From positions 1-64,000 of the forward strand of contig NZ_BJXA01000049.1 in the NCBI RefSeq assembly GCF_007990755.1: 64,000 bases of DNA. Direction: 5' to 3'. The stretch comes from Nocardia ninae NBRC 108245. GTDB taxonomy: Bacteria > Actinomycetota > Actinomycetes > Mycobacteriales > Mycobacteriaceae. Both the position numbers and the translations under genes were made by a program. Below the pieces are notes generated by a model. It worked only from the letters and a program-made list of their open reading frames with translations. It did not search any database and was not told where the DNA came from. This document shows, in pieces, positions 1 through 7,797 of the stretch. Within the stretch, counting starts at the first letter, position 1; every line of letters starts with the position of its first letter.

Positions 1-743
1 TCATCGGCTGCGAGCTCGCGGCCAGCTTCCGCAGCCGCGGCATCGCGGTGGTGCTGGTCGAGCCGCAACCGACCCCGCTCGCCTCGGTCCTCGGCGAACA
101 GGTCGGCGCGCTGGTGGCCAGGCTGCACCGCGACGAAGGCGTCGACCTGCGCTGCGGCACCGGACTGGACACGCTGCTCGCCGACGACGGCCGGGTGCGC
201 GGCGCGATCCTCGCCGACGGCTCCGAGGTCGCCGCCGATCTGGTGGTGATCGGTATCGGCTCGCGCCCGGTGACCGAATGGCTCACCGACTCCGGCATCG
301 CCCTCGCCGATCCGGCGGCGGGCGGCGGGGTACTGGCCGACGACGTGGGCCGCACCTCGGCCGACGGCGTCTGGGCAGTCGGTGACGTCGCGGCCTGGCT
401 GCACGACACCGGCCACCGTAAGCGGGTCGAACACTGGACAAATGCGGGCGAACAAGCCCGCCTGGTGGCCTGCGCGATGCTCGGCGCCGCCCCGCCGACC
501 GCGGCCAGGGTCCCGTACTTCTGGAGCGATCAGTACGAGGTGAAGATCCAGGCCCTCGGCACGCCGACGGCCACCGACGAGGTGCATCTCGTCGTCGACG
601 ACGGCCGCAAATTCCTCGCCTACTACGCGCAGGACGGCAAGCTCACCGGCGTCGTCGGCGCGGGCATGACGGCCCAGGTGATGAAGACCAGAGCCAAGAT
701 CGCCGCAGGCGCACCGGTGTCGGAACTGCTCACCCCCAGCTGA
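1..743 (+). CDS. Ferredoxin/rubredoxin reductase (FAD-dependent), 5'-truncated by window
   Basis: The reading frame is open from the first base, so the N-terminal FAD-binding part lies outside the window. About 246 residues remain. They open inside the NAD-binding Rossmann motif (I-G-C-E-L-A-A-S at the very start), continue with an FAD-contacting segment (W-A-V-G-D-V-A near position 375) and end in the small C-terminal reductase domain, marked by Y-F-W-S-D-Q-Y-E-V-K-I. This layout is typical of NAD(P)H-dependent reductases that feed electrons to a ferredoxin partner of a P450 or Rieske oxygenase. The partner cannot be told from here: kshB further along has its own 2Fe-2S domain, and the P450 is 30 kb away. 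The family call is secure, the electron acceptor is not. Confidence 0.88.
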   Translation, partial: IGCELAASFRSRGIAVVLVEPQPTPLASVLGEQVGALVARLHRDEGVDLRCGTGLDTLLADDGRVRGAILADGSEVAADLVVIGIGSRPVTEWLTDSGIALADPAAGGGVLADDVGRTSADGVWAVGDVAAWLHDTGHRKRVEHWTNAGEQARLVACAMLGAAPPTAARVPYFWSDQYEVKIQALGTPTATDEVHLVVDDGRKFLAYYAQDGKLTGVVGAGMTAQVMKTRAKIAAGAPVSELLTPS

Positions 744-839
744 GTTCGGCCGCGCACCCGGCGCCGGAAGCGCCGCCCGACGACCGATCGAGCCGCTGCC
801 GCGCGGGACCCGGTCGGGCACTGTAATACGGTTGTCTCT

Positions 840-1601
840 GTGATCGTCGCGCTCATCGATTCGGGTCTCGGGCTGCTGCCCACATCCGCTTGGCTGCGCA
901 AGCTGCGGCCGGACGTGGATCTGCTGCTGCAATTGGACCCCGACGGCGCACCGTGGGGACCGAAACCCGAGCAGTGGACGATCGACCGTGTGGTCGAGAC
1001 CGCGCGGACCTCGATCGGGCTGGGCGCCGAAGTGATCGTGATTCCGTGCAATACCGCCAGCGTCACCGCGTTGGAGCATGTAAGGGTGGAGGTCGGGCCG
1101 GATGTGCCGGTCATCGGCACCGTGCCCGCGATCAAGCCTGCGGCCGCGGTCTGCCGCTCGGTGGCGGTCTGGGCCACCGCCGCGACCACCGCGAGCCGGT
1201 ACCAGGCGGATCTGATCGCCAAGTTCGGCGGCGACGCCGATGTGGTCGGTGTGGCCTGTCACGGTCTCGCGGACTCGATCGACCGGGGTGACTTGGTCGC
1301 GGCCCGCGAATCCATCGCCCGCGCCGTCGAGCAGACCCCCGATGACGTCGAAGGCGTAGTCCTCGGCTGTACCCACTACCCGCTGGTGATCGACTCCATC
1401 GTCGCCGCCCTGCCCGACGGGGTCCGGCTCTTCGACAGCGCGCAAGCCGTTGCCGCGCAGACCATCCGGCGGATGGACGCGCTCGGCCGCCCCACGCCCG
1501 GCAACGGTGCGGTGATCGTGCGCAACAGCGGACGGCCCGGTGCGCTGCCCGCCAGTGCGGCCAGCTTCGAATCCGGCAGAATCCTGGGTGCCCAGGGGTG
1601 A
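840..1601 (+). CDS. Aspartate/glutamate racemase family protein (MurI-like)
   Basis: The 253-residue product keeps the two catalytic cysteines of cofactor-independent glutamate racemases: one in P-C-N-T-A-S (about residue 71) and one in G-C-T-H-Y-P-L (about residue 178). An N-terminal D-S-G-L-G corresponds to the D-S-G-V-G substrate loop. True MurI makes D-glutamate for peptidoglycan. This protein departs from MurI in the segment after the first motif, where the usual Y-G-P-K is replaced by a diverged W-G-P-K, so it may be a second racemase or act on another amino acid. The GTG start at 840 is the first in frame after the preceding stop. A short gap to the next gene suggests co-transcription. 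Confidence 0.75.
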   Translation: MIVALIDSGLGLLPTSAWLRKLRPDVDLLLQLDPDGAPWGPKPEQWTIDRVVETARTSIGLGAEVIVIPCNTASVTALEHVRVEVGPDVPVIGTVPAIKPAAAVCRSVAVWATAATTASRYQADLIAKFGGDADVVGVACHGLADSIDRGDLVAARESIARAVEQTPDDVEGVVLGCTHYPLVIDSIVAALPDGVRLFDSAQAVAAQTIRRMDALGRPTPGNGAVIVRNSGRPGALPASAASFESGRILGAQG

Positions 1602-1629
1602 ACCGCTGCGCCCGAAGGAGATTCGCGCG

Positions 1630-2370
1630 ATGACCGAGGTCGCGCCGACCGCCGCGGACGTGCAGGCGGCGCTGGTCGCCGTCGCCAATCCCGCGGACGC
1701 GATCCATCTGCAGCGGTTCTTCAAGACCGGGCCGGGGGAGTACGGCGAGGGCGACGTCTTCGTCGGCGTCCGCGTACCGGTCACCCGCGGCATCGCGAAA
1801 CGCTTTGCGGCACTGTCGCTCGACGAGATCGACGTGCTGCTGGACAGTCCCGTGCACGAGGATCGGCTGGCCGGGCTGGTCATCCTCAATGCCAGGTTCG
1901 CCAAGGCCTCCAAGCCGAAGACCTTCGATGACGCGGCGCGCGCCGAGATGGTGCGGCTTTATCTGGCTGCCGTGCGCCGCGGCCGGGTGAACAACTGGGA
2001 CCTGGTCGACGTGTCCGCCGAGAACATCATCGGCCCATGGCTCGCGGACAAACCCCGCGACTTGCTGTTCGATCTGGCCGGGGCGGATTCGCTGTGGGAG
2101 CGTCGGGTTGCCCTGCTGTCCACCTTCGCGTTCATCAAAACCGGCGACGCCACAACCACATTCGAGCTGGCCGAGCGTCTGCTGAATGACCGGCGCGACC
2201 TCATCCAGAAGGCGCTCGGCTGGATGCTGCGCGAGGTCGGCAAGCGCATCGATCAGCGGCTGCTGATCGGCTTCCTCGACCAGCACGCGGCCGAATTGGG
2301 TCGTACCGCACTGAGTTACGCCACCGAACACCTCGACGCGGAACTGCGCGCGCACTATCGCGCGCAGTAG
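1630..2370 (+). CDS. DNA alkylation repair protein (AlkD-like HEAT-repeat glycosylase)
   Basis: The 246-residue all-helical product matches the AlkC/AlkD alkylation repair family: an early G-V-R-V-P segment, then H-E-D-R-L-A-G-L and the diagnostic N-N-W-D-L-V-D followed by W-E-R-R-V-A. Family members remove N3- and N7-alkylated purines, often cationic bulky lesions, without flipping the base. The ATG at 1630 was chosen because a strong purine-rich ribosome site (AAGGAG) lies about 10 nt upstream; an in-frame ATG at 1540 lies inside the previous gene. The C-terminal codons form one arm of a stem-loop that ends the gene. Family call firm; lesion specificity unknown. Confidence 0.87.
   Translation: MTEVAPTAADVQAALVAVANPADAIHLQRFFKTGPGEYGEGDVFVGVRVPVTRGIAKRFAALSLDEIDVLLDSPVHEDRLAGLVILNARFAKASKPKTFDDAARAEMVRLYLAAVRRGRVNNWDLVDVSAENIIGPWLADKPRDLLFDLAGADSLWERRVALLSTFAFIKTGDATTTFELAERLLNDRRDLIQKALGWMLREVGKRIDQRLLIGFLDQHAAELGRTALSYATEHLDAELRAHYRAQ
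2344..2367. terminator. Hairpin over the 3' end of the AlkD-like gene
   Basis: A perfect 9-bp stem (CTGCGCGCG / CGCGCGCAG) with a 6-nt loop ends right at the TAG stop of the AlkD-like gene. The convergent kshB stop lies 6 nt further on. There is no U-tract, which is common for actinobacterial terminators. Because the stem is symmetric it could stop transcription from both sides. The arms are partly coding, so some symmetry could be chance. Confidence 0.5.
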
Positions 2371-2376
2371 CGGGCG

Positions 2377-3432
2377 TCAGAACTGGATCTTGAGGTGATC
2401 CGTCACCGGATGTGCCTGGCAGCCGAGGATGTAACCGTTCTCGATGTCCTCCGGGTCGAGGATCTCGGCGTTGTCCATCTCCACCGCGCCCTCGAGCACG
2501 GTGCACGCGCACGAGCCGCATTCGCCTTCCTGGCAGGAATACGGCACATCGAGGCCCTTGGCCAGCATGATGTCCACCAGCGTCTGCTTGCGCGGCCACT
2601 TCAGCTCGTGCACCTCGCCGTCGAGTTCCACCTCGACCGTCGCCGCACCGGCGGCTTCCTCGTCGGACACCGCGACCGGCGCCTGGTCCGCGAACGGGTC
2701 GCCGGCAAGGGAATTGAACACCTCGGCATGCGTGCGCGAGCGCGGCACGCCGAGCTGAGCGAGCGCGTCGTGCACTCGATCCATGAACGGCTTGGGCCCG
2801 CACATGAACGCCTCGTAGCCTTGGTACGGGGTGACCAGGGCGGCCAGTCCCTCGGTGGTCGGCAGCCCCTGTAGGTGTTCGAGCCAGTGGATCACGGTGA
2901 GCCGCTGCGGATGTTTGTCCGCGAGCTCGCGCAGCTCGTCGGCGAAGATCACCGCGTCGTGGTCGCGATTGGCGTACACCAACACGATTCGGCCGCTGCC
3001 CCTGGCGAGCGCCGACTTCAGGATCGACATCACCGGCGTGATGCCGCTGCCCGCGCCGAACAGCAGCAGGTCGGCGTCGAGATCCTTGGGCGTGAAAACC
3101 CCTGAGGGCGGCAGCACTTCGAGCGAGTCGCCCGCTTTGACGTTGTCGCACAGCCAGTTCGAACCATAGCCTTCGACGGTACGTTTGACGGTGACCTTCG
3201 GCCGATCGTCGGTGTACGGTGAGCTGGCCAGCGAGTAGCAGCGGGCCACCGAACCGGTCAGCTCACTGGGGATGCGCAGCGTGAGGAACTGGCCGGGCTG
3301 ATAGCGGAAGCGATCGGCCAGTTCGTCCGGAACGTCGAAGACCAGCGAACAGGTATCGGTCGTCTCGGTGATCACCGCGGCTACCCGCAGTACGACCGAA
3401 CGCGAGCCGTGTGGAACCTCGACTGTGGTCAT
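2377..3432 (-). CDS. kshB: 3-ketosteroid 9-alpha-monooxygenase reductase-type oxidoreductase
   Basis: The 351-residue protein has three domains in order: an FAD-binding barrel (R-C-Y-S at residues 64-67), an NAD-binding domain (G-A-G-S-G at 126-130) and a C-terminal plant-type 2Fe-2S ferredoxin domain with cysteines 300, 305, 308 and 338. Length and long conserved blocks follow mycobacterial KshB, which passes electrons from NADH to the Rieske oxygenase KshA for 9-alpha-hydroxylation of ketosteroids in cholesterol breakdown. No kshA is in the window, so a related oxygenase partner remains possible. The ATG at 3432 was chosen over a longer frame because GAGAGGGA lies just upstream and the extension is unlike KshB. 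A TetR gene lies 62 nt upstream on the same strand. Confidence 0.8.
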   Translation of the reverse strand: MTTVEVPHGSRSVVLRVAAVITETTDTCSLVFDVPDELADRFRYQPGQFLTLRIPSELTGSVARCYSLASSPYTDDRPKVTVKRTVEGYGSNWLCDNVKAGDSLEVLPPSGVFTPKDLDADLLLFGAGSGITPVMSILKSALARGSGRIVLVYANRDHDAVIFADELRELADKHPQRLTVIHWLEHLQGLPTTEGLAALVTPYQGYEAFMCGPKPFMDRVHDALAQLGVPRSRTHAEVFNSLAGDPFADQAPVAVSDEEAAGAATVEVELDGEVHELKWPRKQTLVDIMLAKGLDVPYSCQEGECGSCACTVLEGAVEMDNAEILDPEDIENGYILGCQAHPVTDHLKIQF

Positions 3433-3494
3433 GTCGTCCCTCTCGAACCTGGCAAGGGCGCTGCACAGCGCCAAAACTAGAACGTGTTGCAGTT

Positions 3495-4133
3495 TTATCG
3501 TACGTCGGACTTCGGTTGCCGGACAAGCTGAGCCTCCAGACCGGCGATCAGCACCTCCATGCCGAAGTCGTAGGCGTACTTGCCGCGCAGGTCCGCCATG
3601 TATTTGGTGGCACGCTCGACCGCGTCGGGCAGTGCGACGTCCGACAGTGGCGCGCGATCGCGCGGGTTCACCCGGCTGCGGCCGAACAGGTAGGTGTGGA
3701 TGGTCGCGTACGCGGCGAGCACATTGCGGTCGGTGAAGCCGGCCTCGAGCAAGATCTCCATGATCGCCGCGATCAGATCCAGCTGTTTGCCGAGCATCTG
3801 CTCGATCAGCACATCGCCGAGGCCGGGGTGCTTGCGCAGCTTGTCGTCGATCTGGTCGATGAGATCGCGCAGCCGGTGTTGCCACGGGCCCGATTCCGGT
3901 GGTGGCGTGCGTACTCCGGTCAGCGCGGCGGTGGCGACCAGGTCGAGCAGTTCACGTTTGTCGGCGACGTAGTAGTACGGCGCCATCGGCGAGACACCGA
4001 GTTCGCGGGAGAGTCGCCGCATCGACAACTTCTCCACACCGTCCTCGCGCACCACGCGCAGCGCCGCCTCGACGATCTCGGACTCCGACAGGGTATTGCC
4101 GCCTCCGCTCGCCTGCATTCGTCCGACTCCCAT
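3495..4133 (-). CDS. TetR-family regulator between kshB and the mycofactocin genes
   Basis: The 212-residue product has an N-terminal TetR helix-turn-helix (residues about 17-62, with L-S-M-R-R-L-S and P-Y-Y-Y-V) and a long helical ligand domain of the tetracycline-repressor C-terminal kind. It is transcribed with kshB and diverges from mftA, the place where mycobacteria carry mftR. As far as I can judge from memory its recognition helix (P-M-A-P-Y-Y-Y) does not look like the MftR subfamily, so I do not name it mftR. The ATG at 4133 has GAGG 4 nt upstream; a second ATG at 4118 is also possible. It may control kshB, the mft genes or both. Confidence 0.75.
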   Translation of the reverse strand: MGVGRMQASGGGNTLSESEIVEAALRVVREDGVEKLSMRRLSRELGVSPMAPYYYVADKRELLDLVATAALTGVRTPPPESGPWQHRLRDLIDQIDDKLRKHPGLGDVLIEQMLGKQLDLIAAIMEILLEAGFTDRNVLAAYATIHTYLFGRSRVNPRDRAPLSDVALPDAVERATKYMADLRGKYAYDFGMEVLIAGLEAQLVRQPKSDVR

Positions 4134-4409
4134 GCCACCTCTACCACCGCGGGCGCGATTCGCCCGTCCGTCCTGTTCAGCTACTTCCCACCCGAAGTCT
4201 ATGCGCGTCCACCGGACCCGGGTGGGCGGGACGGCCCTCGGCGATGAGCATCGGCGTCGGGCCCGACCAGGCCCGAACACGCGCCGGGCATCCCGGTCAC
4301 ACCGAAGTCGATAAGAAGAACCTGTTCCATTTTGTCAGCGAATGACGTTATCGTGTGACGGCGGCTACATCGGTGGCCGCGGTCACGGATCGCTCGCTCG
4401 GAGGTAGAC
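4134..4409. promoter_or_regulatory. Divergent control region between the TetR gene and mftA
   Basis: This 276-nt interval separates two divergent transcripts and must hold both promoters. A TATCGT at 4349-4354 fits the TAnnnT -10 pattern for mftA, with no convincing -35. A small palindrome GAAC-CT-GTTC sits at 4318-4327. GGAGGT at 4400-4405 is a strong ribosome site 4 nt before the mftA ATG. The promoter assignments are guesses from pattern alone. Confidence 0.3.
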
Positions 4410-4556
4410 ATGCCGGAATTCGGATCGAACGGACACGCCGACACCGACCACTCGGGACCGGTCGGCACCGTCGAGGCACACGAGGACACCGCACCGCTGG
4501 TCGAGGAGACCCTCATCGAAGAGGTGTCCATCGACGGTATGTGCGGCGTTTACTGA
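4410..4556 (+). CDS. mftA: Mycofactocin precursor peptide MftA
   Basis: This 48-residue ORF is the RiPP precursor. It ends in I-D-G-M-C-G-V-Y, the invariant MftA C-terminus. The last two residues, Val-Tyr, are the ones MftC decarboxylates and cross-links to begin mycofactocin, a glycosylated redox cofactor used by nicotinoprotein alcohol dehydrogenases. The leader is acidic (many Glu/Asp) and is expected to bind the MftB recognition domain. An excellent GGAGGT site precedes the ATG. The fused mftB-mftC gene starts 15 nt after the stop, so the two are co-translated from one message. Identity is certain from the core alone; the leader is somewhat longer than the roughly 30-residue forms in many mycobacteria. 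Confidence 0.97.
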   Translation: MPEFGSNGHADTDHSGPVGTVEAHEDTAPLVEETLIEEVSIDGMCGVY

Positions 4557-4571
4557 CAGGGAGTGGCGACC

Positions 4572-6125
4572 ATGCTCGATCTCGATACCCGATGGCAGCT
4601 GCATCCGAGGGTGGCCTTGCGGCCGGAACCGTTCGGCGCGCTGCTCTACCACTTCGGCACCCGCAAGCTCTCCTTCCTGAAGAGCCCGCGGATCGTCGAG
4701 ATCGTGCGGTCGCTGCCGGAGCACGGCACTGCCCGCACGGCCATGCGGGCGGCGGGCGTCACCGACGCGAATGCCGCGCAGTACGTGAAAGCCCTGACAC
4801 AGCTGGTCGATTCCGACATGATCGTCGGTGCGCCCGCCGATGCCCCGGTGGCGCCCGCCGCCGTGAGCAGGGCTCCGGCATCGTCGACGGCGGGGGTGGT
4901 CCCGCCGTCCGACACGGCGGTGCGGCTGGTAGATCGGTTCGAAACCGGCCTGGCCGCACCGATTTGCCTCACCTGGGAGCTGACCTACGCTTGCAACCTG
5001 TCCTGCGTGCACTGCCTGTCCTCGTCCGGCCGCCGCGATCCCCGGGAGCTGAGCACCGAGCAGTGCAAGGCGCTGATCGACGAGTTCGAGCGCATGCAGA
5101 TCTTCTACGTGAACATCGGCGGCGGCGAACCGACGGTGCGCCCGGACTTCTGGGAGCTGGTCGATTACGCGACGGCACACCATGTCGGAGTGAAGTTCTC
5201 CACCAATGGAGTTCGGATCACCCCGGAGGTCGCTGCCCGGCTGGCCGCGAGTGACTATGTCGACGTACAGATTTCGCTGGACGGTGCCGACGCGGCGGTG
5301 AACGATGCCGTGCGCGGGCCCGGTTCCTACGACATGGCCATCCGCGCGCTGGAAAACCTTGCGGCAGCGGGCTTCCGGGACGCCAAGCTGTCGGTCGTGG
5401 CGACCAGGCACAACATCGGTCAGCTCGACGAATTCCGGGCGATCGCCGAAAAGTACGGCGCCACCTTGCGTTTGACCCGGCTGCGTCCGTCCGGCCGCGG
5501 CGCGGACGTATGGGACGACCTGCATCCGACCCAGGAGCAGCAGCGGGTGCTCTACGACTGGCTGGTGCGCAACGGCGAGGGCGTGCTCACCGGCGACTCG
5601 TTCTTCCACCTGTCCGCGTTCGGCGAGGCGCTGCCCGGTTTGAACATGTGCGGCGCGGGCCGGGTGGTCTGCCTGGTCGACCCGCTCGGTGACGTGTACG
5701 CCTGCCCGTTCGCCATCCACGATCGGTTCCATGCCGGAAATGTGGTGTCGGACGGCGGTTTTCGCACGGTCTGGCACGACTCGGCGCTGTTCGCCGAACT
5801 CCGTGAGCCGAGCGGCGGCGGCGCCTGCGCGTCGTGCAGCCACTACGACTCGTGCCGCGGCGGCTGCATGGCGGCCAAGTTCTTCACCGGTCTGCCTGCC
5901 GACGGACCCGACCCGGAGTGCGTCCAGGGCTACGGCGAGGCGGCGCTGGCCGACCCCGCGCGGATGATCCCGCGCTCGTCGGTCGACCACTCCCGGCGGG
6001 TGACGCCGCGGACCGGTGCGCGCAAATCCGGGCCGGTGCCGTTGACGCTGTCCGTGACGCGCCCGAGCGTATTTCCACCTGAACGCCGACCCGCGCGGGC
6101 CTGCGACGAGAACCCGCTCGCCTGA
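4572..6125 (+). CDS. mftB-mftC: Fused MftB (RiPP recognition) and MftC (radical SAM maturase)
   Basis: A single 517-residue frame contains what mycobacteria split into two genes. Residues 1 to about 87 match MftB, the leader-binding chaperone. An Ala/Pro-rich linker (about 88-115) follows. From about residue 118 the protein is MftC: radical SAM cluster C141-x3-C145-x2-C148, then a SPASM domain with cysteines around C-G-A-G-R-V-V-C, C-A-S-C and C-R-G-G-C. MftC carries out oxidative decarboxylation and then ring closure on the MftA Val-Tyr end. Fusion would tether peptide recognition to catalysis. ATG 4572 was chosen because CAGGGAG lies 8 nt upstream; a GTG at 4563 overlaps that site. No stop, frameshift or internal ribosome site is evident at the junction. 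Confidence 0.95.
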   Translation: MLDLDTRWQLHPRVALRPEPFGALLYHFGTRKLSFLKSPRIVEIVRSLPEHGTARTAMRAAGVTDANAAQYVKALTQLVDSDMIVGAPADAPVAPAAVSRAPASSTAGVVPPSDTAVRLVDRFETGLAAPICLTWELTYACNLSCVHCLSSSGRRDPRELSTEQCKALIDEFERMQIFYVNIGGGEPTVRPDFWELVDYATAHHVGVKFSTNGVRITPEVAARLAASDYVDVQISLDGADAAVNDAVRGPGSYDMAIRALENLAAAGFRDAKLSVVATRHNIGQLDEFRAIAEKYGATLRLTRLRPSGRGADVWDDLHPTQEQQRVLYDWLVRNGEGVLTGDSFFHLSAFGEALPGLNMCGAGRVVCLVDPLGDVYACPFAIHDRFHAGNVVSDGGFRTVWHDSALFAELREPSGGGACASCSHYDSCRGGCMAAKFFTGLPADGPDPECVQGYGEAALADPARMIPRSSVDHSRRVTPRTGARKSGPVPLTLSVTRPSVFPPERRPARACDENPLA

Positions 6126-6346
6126 GATCATGGGAGTAGCCAATCGGATGCTGCCCGCTGCGCGGCGGGCGGCTTCCGGTCGCGACCGGCCGATTGCCGT
6201 TGCGTTGCCGGATGCTGGATTCGGACGCAGCTCGGCGCTTCGTCGTCTGTCGCAACACGTGTCAGGGGGCCGAACGACCCTGTTTGATGCGGAATTCTGT
6301 CCTTTTAACCGGACTGATGATGCTCGCGCGCGAATCTCCGCCTAGC

Positions 6347-7756
6347 ATGCCAGGAATGCGCCATGATCGCCTGCCCGACGGATTCGGGGTGCGGATTGAT
6401 CCACGGGTACGCGCATACTCCGGAGGCCGGGTACTGATCGGCGGTTCGCCCGCTCGGTTGCTGCGACTTGCCCCGGAGGCCGCCGAGATGATCGGCGACG
6501 GGTACCTCGAGGTGACCGGCCCGAAGTCCGCGACCGTTGCCAGACGGCTGCTCGACTCCGGGGTCGCCAACCCGCGTCCCCGCCTGCTGCCGTCCCCCGA
6601 GGACGTCACCGTCATCGTGCCGCTGCACAACAACGCCGACGGACTCGCCAGGCTGCTCGCCGCGCTGCGCGGGCACAACGTCATCGTGGTCGACGACGGC
6701 TCGGACCAGCCGGTGCAGATCCCGCGCGATCGGGGCACCCGCTGCCGGGTGACCGTGCTGCGCCACGACGAGAAGCAAGGGCCCGCCGCCGCGCGCAATG
6801 CCGGATTGAAGGCCGCGACAACCGACTTCGTCGCGTTCCTCGACTCCGATGTGGTGCCGCGCAGCGGCTGGCTGGAGGTGATGCTCGGGCACTTCAGCGA
6901 TCCGGAGGTGGCGCTGGTCGCCCCCAGGATCGTCGCGCTGGACCCGGAGTCCAATGCCCTCGCCCGCTACGAGCACACCCGCTCCTCGTTGGATCTGGGC
7001 CGGCGTGAGGCCGCGGTGCAGTCGCACGGCCTGATCTCCTACGTGCCGAGCGCCGCGCTGCTGGCGCGCCGCCGGGCACTGCTGGCCCAGGACGGCTTCG
7101 ACGAGTCGATGCTGGTCGCCGAGGACGTCGATCTGTGCTGGCGGCTCGAGCAGGCCGGCTGGCGGCTGCGCTATGAGCCCGCCGCCCACGTCGCGCACGA
7201 CCACCGGGTGTCCTTCCGGGCCTGGTTCGGCCGAAAGATGTTCTACGGCACGGGCGCAGCGCCGTTGGGTGAGCGCCACCCGGGTATGGTCTCGCCACTG
7301 TCGCTGCCCTCCTGGACGATGGTGGCGGCGTTCCTGTTCGCCACGCTGTCGAAGTGGGGACTGATCGGCGGGCTGCTCACCTTGCTCACGGCGCTGGTCC
7401 GACTACGCCGGGTCTTCGCGGAACTGGACAACCCGACCCGGATCGCCGCGATCTACCTGTCCCGTGGTTTCTTCGCCGGCCTGTGGCGGCTGGCCTCGGC
7501 GATGTGCAGGCACTACTGGCCGGTGACACTGCTGGCGATGCTGGCGTCGAAGCGGATTCGGCGCATCGCGATCACCATGGCGGTCGCGGACGGTCTCGCG
7601 GACTGGTTCACCCATCGCGACGCCGGTGGCCTCGATCCGGTGCGGTACGTGGCCTACAAGCGGCTCGACGACATCGCCTACGGCACCGGGCTGTGGGTGG
7701 GCGCCTTCCGTGCGCGCAGCCCGGAGTCGCTGAAACCCACTGCGCCGTCGCACTGA
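6347..7756 (+). CDS. mftF: Mycofactocin glycosyltransferase MftF
   Basis: The 469-residue product is a GT2 family glycosyltransferase. It shows [14 protein letters not shown], the metal-binding F-L-D-S-D-V and a later V-A-E-D-V-D motif, with hydrophobic helices after about residue 320 that suggest membrane association. MftF adds a chain of beta-1,4-glucoses to the mycofactocin core. Length and opening residues (D-R-L-P-x-G-F) match mycobacterial MftF. Several in-frame ATGs exist; 6347 or 6356 gives the family length, and neither has a strong ribosome site. In mycobacteria mftD and mftE sit before mftF; here only 221 nt separates it from mftC. Confidence 0.93.
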   Translation: MPGMRHDRLPDGFGVRIDPRVRAYSGGRVLIGGSPARLLRLAPEAAEMIGDGYLEVTGPKSATVARRLLDSGVANPRPRLLPSPEDVTVIVPLHNNADGLARLLAALRGHNVIVVDDGSDQPVQIPRDRGTRCRVTVLRHDEKQGPAAARNAGLKAATTDFVAFLDSDVVPRSGWLEVMLGHFSDPEVALVAPRIVALDPESNALARYEHTRSSLDLGRREAAVQSHGLISYVPSAALLARRRALLAQDGFDESMLVAEDVDLCWRLEQAGWRLRYEPAAHVAHDHRVSFRAWFGRKMFYGTGAAPLGERHPGMVSPLSLPSWTMVAAFLFATLSKWGLIGGLLTLLTALVRLRRVFAELDNPTRIAAIYLSRGFFAGLWRLASAMCRHYWPVTLLAMLASKRIRRIAITMAVADGLADWFTHRDAGGLDPVRYVAYKRLDDIAYGTGLWVGAFRARSPESLKPTAPSH

Positions 7757-7797
7757 TCGCCGATCGGGCGCGGACACACTGATCGGACAGGGCTCGG

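Noticed and set aside
1132-2355. Minus-strand 407-codon ORF over the racemase and AlkD-like genes
   Set aside because: Shadow frame; both plus-strand genes have clear family motifs.
6130-6345. 71-codon ORF exactly between mftBC and mftF
   Set aside because: No ribosome site, low GC at third positions and no family; kept only as a note in the finding on missing mftD/mftE.
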